From contig JBFWVR010000017.1 in assembly GCA_050246635.1 (NCBI GenBank), forward strand, positions 70,082-134,081: DNA of 64,000 nucleotides, written 5' to 3'. Position 1 is the stretch's first letter, and each line of letters starts with the position of its first letter. The notes beneath the pieces were generated by a model. The model saw nothing but the letters and a program-made list of their open reading frames with translations. It was not told the origin of the DNA and ran no database searches. Made by a program: the position numbers and the translations under genes. Source of the stretch: JBFWVR01 sp050246635 (lineage in GTDB: Bacteria > Acidobacteriota > Vicinamibacteria > Vicinamibacterales > UBA2999). Below are positions 57,914 to 64,000 of this stretch, piece by piece.

Positions 57914-59590
57914 TCAGCCCTCGCACAGCAGACGAAAGCCCTTCGCGCGGTAGTGTGCCCAGGCGACGTCCAGCTTGAAGTGCGGTCCCCGCAGGTTCGA
58001 GACGGCCGCCGCGTCCGTGCCGTACTTCATCGCCAGCTCCGGATCGCTGCCCCACAGGGAACGGTCGTCCGCGGGATGCGGCGGCACGTAGGTACGCAGT
58101 CCGAGGTACTTCTGCAACGTGTACGAGAAGTGGATGTCTTCGCCGGCGCAGAGGGCATGCGGCTCGTCCTCGTAGGCGAACCAGTCTCGGCTCGGCAGTT
58201 CCCGCCAGAACGTGCTCAGCCATTCGCGCTCGAAGAACCAGGCGTGGCCGACGTAGTCCACCACCGTCACATCCCGATTGGGCGCGCACCATCCCACGCG
58301 GTGGTGTTGCCCGAAGTGATCTGGCCCGTGCTGGACGATTCCGACCGTCCCCAGCAGCCCTCGGTGCGTGGCCATCGTCTGCAGGCAGTTCTCGATCCAC
58401 CGCCGGCCCGGGATCGTGTCGTCGTCCAGCATGCAGACGTACGTGGTGCGCGCGTTGAGCGCGAAGGCGAACCGTCCCCAGACGCCGAAATTGGTGTTCG
58501 CGCTCGTGGCCGTGATGCAGCGCGCGAGCACCTCGCCGTCGAAATCACCGGGCTGGACCTCGACCCCACGGTGGGGCCCCGGACAGTTCTGCCAGACGAA
58601 GATCTCGGCCGGCGGGCAGGTTTGGGCGATCACGGCGTCGTACTGACGGCGAAGCGTATGCGGGCGCTTGTACGTGTTGAGTACGACGGTCACGTCGGCG
58701 GGCGCACGGCCCGGTGGCACGGTCGGCAGGGGCCACGCCGGCTGGGGGGCTGGCGTCGCCTGGGGGGCCGCAAGCGGCATCGGCGCCGGCGGCGTGGCGG
58801 GCGGCGGCTCCGCACGGCCGTCGAAACGCGAGACGTGTGCCGCGTAGACCGTGTCCGCATGCATGTACGGACGGGTCTTGCGACCCCGGATCAGCTCGTC
58901 CATCGCCGACCCGACGTCGATGTACCGGTTGCCGGGATTGGCGCGGAACATCGCGTGAATGAGCGGCTTCGACATCGGCCCGGCCGCGATGAAGAACAGC
59001 GTCCGCTCGTAGCGACGCGCCAGCGCCTCCGCGCGGGCCGTCTCCTGGGCGTGTGCCTTCTCCCAATAGCGCACGCAGTCGTCCTCCATGGGGACGTACT
59101 CGAGGAGGCGAAGGGAGCCGAGCGGCCGGCCGACGCCGTGCTTGGAGCCGAAGAGGACCACACCTTCGCCCAGGCGCTCGAGCCGGGCGCGGAACGCCTG
59201 GTAGTTGCGGTTGATGAAGAGCGTGCTGAACGTCACCTGCGCGGGGGCCGTGCGCAGGCGGCTCGTGTAGAAATGGGCACCGGCCAGGTCGTTGTGCCCG
59301 GGGATGGCGTAGAAGTACTCGGGCTCCTGGTGCTCGAGCGTCGCCAGGAGGTCGCGGCCCAGGCGCGTCATGCCGCCGTCCCAGTACCACCCGTCCTCGA
59401 TTCCAACCTGGCTTGATGGGGGAATGACGCCGCCCTCCATCAGGATCTGCTCCCCGTCGGCGTACCGGGCCATGGCGGTCGGCGTGCCCCGCTCGATACG
59501 GCGCCACATGCGCTCGAAGTGCGTGAGCGTGTCGCCCGTGAGCCGGTCGTCCAGCGAGCCGCGACTGTCGCCGCTCAAGGCAGCCGACAT
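57914..59590 (-). CDS. Fusion of GT-D-fold and GT2 glycosyltransferase domains
   Basis: A 558-residue protein. The N-terminal part (about 15-260) is GT-D/DUF1792-like: AMARYADGEQILMEGG, VLFGSKHGVGRPL and FIAAGPMSKPLIHAMF. A Pro/Ala-rich linker (about 270-310) joins it to a GT2 GT-A domain from about 312: VTVVLNTYKRPHTLRRQYDAV and the DxD-type CMLDDDTIPG. The linker suggests two successive transfers on one chain. ATG 59590 is used; the open frame extends on to 60265 but overlaps the next gene. Directly upstream of wecB. Confidence 0.85.
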   Translation of the reverse strand: MSAALSGDSRGSLDDRLTGDTLTHFERMWRRIERGTPTAMARYADGEQILMEGGVIPPSSQVGIEDGWYWDGGMTRLGRDLLATLEHQEPEYFYAIPGHNDLAGAHFYTSRLRTAPAQVTFSTLFINRNYQAFRARLERLGEGVVLFGSKHGVGRPLGSLRLLEYVPMEDDCVRYWEKAHAQETARAEALARRYERTLFFIAAGPMSKPLIHAMFRANPGNRYIDVGSAMDELIRGRKTRPYMHADTVYAAHVSRFDGRAEPPPATPPAPMPLAAPQATPAPQPAWPLPTVPPGRAPADVTVVLNTYKRPHTLRRQYDAVIAQTCPPAEIFVWQNCPGPHRGVEVQPGDFDGEVLARCITATSANTNFGVWGRFAFALNARTTYVCMLDDDTIPGRRWIENCLQTMATHRGLLGTVGIVQHGPDHFGQHHRVGWCAPNRDVTVVDYVGHAWFFEREWLSTFWRELPSRDWFAYEDEPHALCAGEDIHFSYTLQKYLGLRTYVPPHPADDRSLWGSDPELAMKYGTDAAAVSNLRGPHFKLDVAWAHYRAKGFRLLCEG

Positions 59591-59609
59591 GAGGGAACCC
59601 CTGCCTGCG

Positions 59610-60452
59610 TCAGCGGCCTTCGATGGCGTCGATGCGACGCTGAATCTGGGGATTGGTCGGGTACTCCGCCTTGAGGGTCTGGAGGACGCCGAGCGCGCCG
59701 GCCCGGTTGCCCTGCGCGAGCAGCGCATTGGCGCGGAGGATACCGGCCCGGACACGCAGCCGGGCATCTTCGACCGGCAGGTCGAGCGCGTCGAGGCGCG
59801 CCAGGGCCTGTTCCGGCTCGTGTTCGACCTCGGTCTGCCACTCGGCCGCCATGAGCTGCAGGTCGATGCGATCCCGGTAGCGGTTAGCCACCCAGTGCAC
59901 GAGCGGGGTGGACTGTTCAGGGTGACCGGCGGCGCGATCCTGCTGCGCCTGCTGGTAGACGCCCGCGACCAGCAGGTTCGCGATGTCCTCCGGGTCCCCG
60001 GAGCGCGTGCCGATCCCACCCGCGTACTCGTAGACGAGCGCCCCGCCATGTTCCGCCGCCTCGTACACCATGAACGTGCCGGCCAGCCCCACGACGGCCG
60101 CGACCATCGCGGCAGTACGGGCCCGGGGATGCTCCCTGGCCGCCAGGGCGAGCGCGGTGATCTCGACCAGCGCCAGCAACAGCAGTCCGTTGCGCGCACG
60201 TTCACCCCACTCCTCGTGTTCGACGACCGCGGGACGCACGCCGGGGATCCGTTCGACGGGACCATGGGCGTCCGCGCCCGACTTCACGGCGACGACGCTG
60301 GCGAGGGCGCTGATCACGATGAGGGTGGTCGCAGCCGGACCCGAAAAGCGAAGGCGGCCGGTCAGCGAGATGAGGCGAAGTCCCACGCCAACGAAGACGA
60401 GGGCGACGACGAAGTGCACGACTTCCGGGTGGAACTCGGCGAGCGAGGGCAT
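59610..60452 (-). CDS. DUF2231-like membrane protein with C-terminal TPR region
   Basis: A 280-residue protein. Four membrane helices with FHPEVVHFVVALVFVGVGLRLI (HPxxVHF-type start of DUF2231), TTLIVISALASVVAV, NGLLLLALVEITALALA and AAMVAAVVGLAGTFMVY. From about residue 175 a soluble helical region follows with TPR-like units (RDRIDLQLMAAEWQTEVEHEPEQALARLD, ILRANALLAQGNRAGALGVLQTLK). The combination is uncommon. Function unknown. Confidence 0.75.
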   Translation of the reverse strand: MPSLAEFHPEVVHFVVALVFVGVGLRLISLTGRLRFSGPAATTLIVISALASVVAVKSGADAHGPVERIPGVRPAVVEHEEWGERARNGLLLLALVEITALALAAREHPRARTAAMVAAVVGLAGTFMVYEAAEHGGALVYEYAGGIGTRSGDPEDIANLLVAGVYQQAQQDRAAGHPEQSTPLVHWVANRYRDRIDLQLMAAEWQTEVEHEPEQALARLDALDLPVEDARLRVRAGILRANALLAQGNRAGALGVLQTLKAEYPTNPQIQRRIDAIEGR

Positions 60453-60683
60453 GGGGCCTCCGGCGGGTGATCCGGCATCTGGCGGGCGTCGCGCGGCTCG
60501 GCGAGGCGCGGAGGGGACGGCCCGATGCCCGGAGTGTAACCCATCCGTGGGCGTGCCTCCGGGAGGGTGTGAGCGTGGCCGGGATGCGGGGCGCGGGGAG
60601 CGGCTTGGACGGGTCCGGGGCGGGTCGCGCAGCTGGGGCGCGTCGCACGCCGGATCCCCCCGCAGGGGATCCGGCGTCCGGTT
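60453..60683. other. 231-bp non-coding gap
   Basis: No credible coding sequence. It is GC-rich with several short inverted repeats (for example CCGGATCC/GGATCCGG near 60651-60676) but no clear terminator U-tract. Confidence 0.45.
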
Positions 60684-61196
60684 CTAGCGCGCCGAGGCGA
60701 TCTGGACCGGCTCCGGCATGTCGCTGGCCCAGATGGTGTAGTCGATCATCCACTGGCCGTTGCGGTCGCGCCAGACGGAGACGAACTTGCCGCGGTCGCG
60801 TGTGCTCGAGCCGTCTTCGGCGGCGCGGGTCAGCGTGTAGGTGCCGGTCTCGTAGGCAATCGGGCCGTGGCCCCCCACGTCGCTGGTCTCCAGCTCGACG
60901 TTCACCTGGCCGCCCGCGAGGAGATTCTCGTAGAAGGCCTGGATGGCGTCGCGTCCGCGCACGGTCGGCTGTTCGGCCGGGAGGAGGACCGAGTCGCCGT
61001 GGAAGAACGCGATGATCTGCTGGGGGTCCGCGCTGTTGACCGCGGCGGCAAGGGCCTGCGAGCGATCGCGGACCGTTTGCGCCTCGGCCTGGCCGAAGAC
61101 AGGGCCGGTCGCCTGGCTGTTGTTGCCACCGCACGCGGCAATGGCGAAGGACGAGGTGACGAGAGCGAGGGCGATGAAGGTCTTGGCGATGTTCAC
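60684..61196 (-). CDS. Lipoprotein with NTF2/SnoaL-like domain
   Basis: A 170-residue protein from GTG 61196, which has GGAG eight bases upstream. A signal sequence ends in a lipobox-like AIAAC, so lipid attachment at the Cys is likely. The rest is an NTF2-like cone: AVNSADPQQIIAFFHGDSVLLPAEQPTVRGRDAIQAFYENLL and FVSVWRDRNGQWMIDYTIWASD, as in DUF4440/SnoaL-type proteins. Ligand unknown. Confidence 0.82.
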   Translation of the reverse strand: MNIAKTFIALALVTSSFAIAACGGNNSQATGPVFGQAEAQTVRDRSQALAAAVNSADPQQIIAFFHGDSVLLPAEQPTVRGRDAIQAFYENLLAGGQVNVELETSDVGGHGPIAYETGTYTLTRAAEDGSSTRDRGKFVSVWRDRNGQWMIDYTIWASDMPEPVQIASAR

Positions 61197-61301
61197 GAGT
61201 GGAGCTCCGAAGGAGGAGGACAAGAGGGTCGGCGCAAACCCCTATGATACCCCACCGTTCCACGGGCTTCGGTCGCGGCCCCGGCCTGATGTGACCCGGG
61301 C

Positions 61302-63128
61302 TCAGGCGACGGCCACCGCGAGGTCCGGCGTCGCGGGCCCTGTCCCGGCCTCGTTCTGCGCGTAGACGCGGACGTAGTACGCGCCCGGCGGGACGTCTGG
61401 AACGACGAGCGCCGTGCCGGTGAGGGCCTGCTGTCCCGCGTCGATTCCGCCTGGCGCCGTCCCGGCTTGAAGGACATAACTGGTCACCGGGCCCCCGCTG
61501 AGGGGAGGGGCCCACGTGACGCGCACGACACCGCCCCTGACGTCGGCCTGCAGGTCTCGGGGCATGCCTGGCACCTCGAGGGCGCTGGTGAGGCGGACGG
61601 TGACCTCGTTCGACGGCTCACCGAGGCCGCAGACGTTGCTGCCCCGCACGCGCACGTAGTAGGTCCCCGGCGCACTCCGGCTCGAAAGCCGGGTCACGGG
61701 TCCGACGTTCGATCGGGCCAGGTCTGCAAGGCCCGGCGCGCTGCCGACCTCGAGGACGTACGAGGTCGATGTCGGGACCTCGGTCCAGGCGAGCGTGACG
61801 CTCGTCCCGTCGACGGTCGGTTCCGCGAGGACCGGAGGGGCTGGCGGCTCTGCCGTGCACGGGGCGTTGCCCAGCACGAAGCTGATCTCGGCGGATGGCG
61901 GGCCGAGGCCGAAGGGCGTGATGGCCTGCGCCCGCACGAAGTAGGTCCCCGGAGGCGCCGCAAGTTCGACAATGCACTCGACCATGCCGGTGTCGGCCAC
62001 GAGCCTCGCGGCGTCGCCGCCCTGGTTCAGCGGGGCGTCGACCTCGAGGCTGGTGCGCGCGCCGGTGAGCAGGTTGGTAATTGCCGTCAGGAGCACCCGG
62101 AGCGCTTGTCCGGTCCGGGCACGGGTGAACGAGTCGATGGCCGTGCGGATCAGCAGCGTCACGTGGGGATCGGCGCTCTGCTCGGTGCCGTTGATTTGCT
62201 GGATCAGTTCCAGCACCACCGGGGGCAGGCCCGATGCCGACGGTGTGGGCACCGGCGTGGTCGGGGGGAGCGGGGTGGGTGTGGGCGTCGGCGCGGGCGT
62301 GCCCTGGGGCGTCGGCGTGGGCGTCGATGTGGACTGCGGTGTGCGCGTCGGCGTCGGGATCGGCGTGGCGGACGCGGAGGGCGTCGGTGTGGACGTCGGG
62401 CTCGGCGAGGCGGAGGGAGTCGGGCTCGCCGTCGGCGACGGGGTCGCAGTGGCGCTCGCCCGGGGCGTTGCCACGAGCACGGGCTGGCCCGCGCCCCCGG
62501 TCTCCACGCAGCTCACGGCCGCATCGCCGGCGAGCGCCTGGCGCCGCAGGCGGATCGTCTGCCGGAGGGGCGTCGCGTTGCGCATGGCCGTCACCAACGA
62601 GGTGACGTCGATGTCCAGGGTCTGGCCCGAGCTCAGGTTGTCCAGGCTGGGGCTCGTCGCGGAGCCGCAGCCGGCATCCGTCTCGCCCCAGACGGGCGTG
62701 GTGTCGCTGGCGTCGGTGGTCTCGGTAGTGGCGTACGCCACCAGCGGGCCGAAGGTGGCGGGGGCGTTGCCGGCGAGCGTGAGGCGCAGTGTGAAGTCGT
62801 TGGTGGTGCCGTGCGTGTCGACGAAGGCGTCGAGGTCGTCGAACCGGAGGGCCGCGTCGATGCGCAGGCCGCTGGCTTCGCCGATGGTCAGGTTGCCCGA
62901 GCTTCCGTTGCCGTCGCCGGGGGAGGCCTGGTGGATCGTGGCATCTTCGAGTGGCGGGAGGTTCGGGGCTTGTGCGGAGAGCCGGACCACTCCGGCGGCG
63001 CCGAGCGCGGCTCCCGAGACGAGGCGAGCGGCGCGTTCGATCGAGAGGATACCTGTGCCTCCGGCGAGGCGTCGGATGAAGGTGCGGCGCGAGAAGGGAC
63101 CTGGCGTGGAGGGCCCAAGGGGACGCAT
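61302..63128 (-). CDS. Tat-exported fibronectin type III surface protein with Pro/Thr/Ser linker
   Basis: A 608-residue protein. The N-terminal SRRTFIRRLAGG is a twin-arginine signal, followed by a hydrophobic stretch. A beta-rich domain (about 60-220) carries CGSATSP and CVETG cysteines and resembles DNRLRE-type beta-sandwich domains. A linker of about 80 residues of PTPTP/SPTPSASP follows, then a helical part and three FnIII-like domains with SYVLEVGSAPG and YYVRVRGSN phrases. Likely secreted or cell-surface. It lies just downstream of the rRNA terminator on the same strand. Confidence 0.78.
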   Translation of the reverse strand: MRPLGPSTPGPFSRRTFIRRLAGGTGILSIERAARLVSGAALGAAGVVRLSAQAPNLPPLEDATIHQASPGDGNGSSGNLTIGEASGLRIDAALRFDDLDAFVDTHGTTNDFTLRLTLAGNAPATFGPLVAYATTETTDASDTTPVWGETDAGCGSATSPSLDNLSSGQTLDIDVTSLVTAMRNATPLRQTIRLRRQALAGDAAVSCVETGGAGQPVLVATPRASATATPSPTASPTPSASPSPTSTPTPSASATPIPTPTRTPQSTSTPTPTPQGTPAPTPTPTPLPPTTPVPTPSASGLPPVVLELIQQINGTEQSADPHVTLLIRTAIDSFTRARTGQALRVLLTAITNLLTGARTSLEVDAPLNQGGDAARLVADTGMVECIVELAAPPGTYFVRAQAITPFGLGPPSAEISFVLGNAPCTAEPPAPPVLAEPTVDGTSVTLAWTEVPTSTSYVLEVGSAPGLADLARSNVGPVTRLSSRSAPGTYYVRVRGSNVCGLGEPSNEVTVRLTSALEVPGMPRDLQADVRGGVVRVTWAPPLSGGPVTSYVLQAGTAPGGIDAGQQALTGTALVVPDVPPGAYYVRVYAQNEAGTGPATPDLAVAVA

Positions 63129-63169
63129 CGGGGGCCCATCATGCTACAGATGAGGTGGAAACAGAAGTG

Positions 63170-63212
63170 GCGGCAAAAGAAAAAGCCCGCTGTCTCATCG
63201 AGACAGCGGGCT
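63170..63212 (-). terminator. Rho-independent terminator of the rRNA operon
   Basis: A perfect 12-bp stem (AGCCCGCTGTCT/AGACAGCGGGCT, loop CATCG) followed on the minus strand by TTTTTCTTTT. It lies just downstream of the 5S rRNA and ends the operon before the FnIII-protein gene. Confidence 0.93.
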
Positions 63213-63222
63213 TCTTGAGATA

Positions 63223-63341
<119 letters not shown>

Positions 63342-63605
63342 AACTTGGTGTCTGGGGTCCCCCGCCTCCGCGCCTGGCGGCGCTTCGGCGCGGGCGGCAC
63401 ATGTGGCCTGCCGCGATGAAGCTCGCGTGAGCGAGCGAAGTCGGGGATCGTCCCAGATCATCTTGGTTGTAAAGAACGGAATATCCCCCCGCCGGTGCCC
63501 TTGAAGGGGCGGAGGCGGGAATCGCGCCGACGCCCCCGAGGGGGCGAAGGCGGACCGCAATACGATAGTTATTTGGCCACACACCCGCAATATGCAGGTG
63601 AAATA
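63342..63605 (-). other. 5S-23S spacer
   Basis: About 264 nt between the 23S 3' end and the 5S gene. No tRNA is visible. It contains GC-rich inverted segments (for example CGCCTGGCGGCG) that could form processing stems. Confidence 0.6.
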
Positions 63606-64000
63606 TGGTCAAGCCTCACGGCTGATTAGTATCGGTCAGCTGAACGTATTGCTACGCTTACACACCCGACCTATCGACCTGGTGGTCTACCAGGAGCCTT
63701 CAGGGGCTTGCGCCCAGGGAGATCTCATCTTGAGGAGGGTTTCACGCTTAGATGCCTTCAGCGTTTCTCCCTTCCGGACTTAGCTACCCAGCGCTGCCAC
63801 TGGCGTGACAACTGGTACACTAGAGGTCCGTCCAACCCGGTCCTCTCGTACTAAGGTCAGACCCTCTCAAATCTCCTGCGCCCACCATAGATAGAGACCG
63901 AACTGTCTCGCGACGTTCTAAACCCAGCTCACGTACCGCTTTAACCGGCGAACAGCCGGACCCTTGGAACCTGCTACAGCTCCAGGATGCGATGAGCCGA
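63606..64000 (-). rRNA. rrl: 23S ribosomal RNA, 3' end (partial)
   Basis: The 3' part of 23S rRNA, running off the right edge. The 3' terminal GATACTAATCAGCCGTGAGGC is near 63612-63632. The sarcin-ricin loop AGTACGAGAGGACC is at about 63838-63852, and the domain VI sequence follows expected order. The 3' boundary is approximate. Confidence 0.95.

Noticed and set aside
54644..59416. A 1590-codon open frame on the plus strand opposite the glycan genes
   Set aside because: It is antisense to well-supported glycosyltransferase and epimerase genes and its product is Arg/Glu/Val-rich low-complexity sequence with no domain. Long spurious frames are expected at this GC content.

Overview
The window is very GC-rich bacterial chromosome, almost fully coding, and most likely comes from an acidobacterium. 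The best clues are a MacB/FtsX-type 'orphan' permease of the ADOP kind, an ECF sigma factor overlapping a Ser/Thr kinase gene, a bacterial microcompartment (BMC) locus with three pentameric shell proteins, and subtilases ending in NIVWG repeats. Placement in class Vicinamibacteria is an inference, not a result. No insertion sequence, prophage, integrase or CRISPR array was found.

Layout, left to right. 1-3.9 kb: a BMC locus on the minus strand, with a class II aldolase, one hexameric and three pentameric shell proteins, a tiny cysteine-motif protein with an encapsulation-peptide-like N-terminus, a D-2-hydroxyacid dehydrogenase and an unfinished gene at the left edge. 3.7-13.6 kb: a housekeeping run on the same strand (tRNA with CAU anticodon, tilS, ftsH, folP, cdaA, ybbR, glmM, pdxJ, a secreted hydrolase, a TPR protein, a YHS/TRASH-like protein). 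It reads toward the BMC genes with many 1-4 nt overlaps. 13.6-20.6 kb: a methyltransferase, a dolichyl-phosphate-mannose-synthase-like GT2, two polytopic membrane proteins, a deoxyhypusine-synthase-like protein and queA. 20.6-26.8 kb: two tandem copies of a module made of a secreted S8 peptidase, with 17-18 copies of a (D)NIVWG motif at its C-terminus, followed by an overlapping or near-overlapping GNAT acetyltransferase. The block is bounded by a strong terminator on one side and a long AT-rich leader on the other. 26.8-30.8 kb: fabH, ruvB, ruvA, ruvC and a YebC gene. 30.8-35.2 kb: methyltransferase, thioesterase, two membrane proteins, kinase and ECF sigma factor. 35.2-51.3 kb: mixed metabolism and repair (membrane glycosyltransferase-like protein, methyltransferase, cupin, GNAT plus nitrilase, PPK2, Tag, a tubulin-tyrosine-ligase/PqqD fusion, ADOP permease, TraB/GumN protein, a DUS3-like dihydrouridine synthase, lipocalin, AGCS symporter, an Fpg-family glycosylase, a DUF2785-like protein). 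51.3-59.6 kb: a glycan cluster with an FkbM methyltransferase, a 1484-residue multi-domain glycosyltransferase, a UDP-GlcNAc 2-epimerase and a GT-D/GT2 fusion. 59.6-63.1 kb: a DUF2231-like protein, an NTF2-like lipoprotein and a Tat-exported fibronectin III protein. 63.1-64 kb: terminator, 5S rRNA and the 3' end of 23S rRNA, all minus strand.

How the genes work together: cdaA, ybbR and glmM form the conserved c-di-AMP/cell-wall precursor group; ruvC, ruvA and ruvB form the Holliday-junction machine. The BMC genes look like the fuculose/rhamnulose-phosphate-aldolase class, but the expected aldehyde dehydrogenase and phosphotransacylase are not in view. The strongest candidates for undescribed biology are the duplicated NIVWG-repeat subtilase/GNAT module, the TTL-PqqD fusion, the small BMC cargo protein, and intergenic arrays built from short units followed by their reverse complements.
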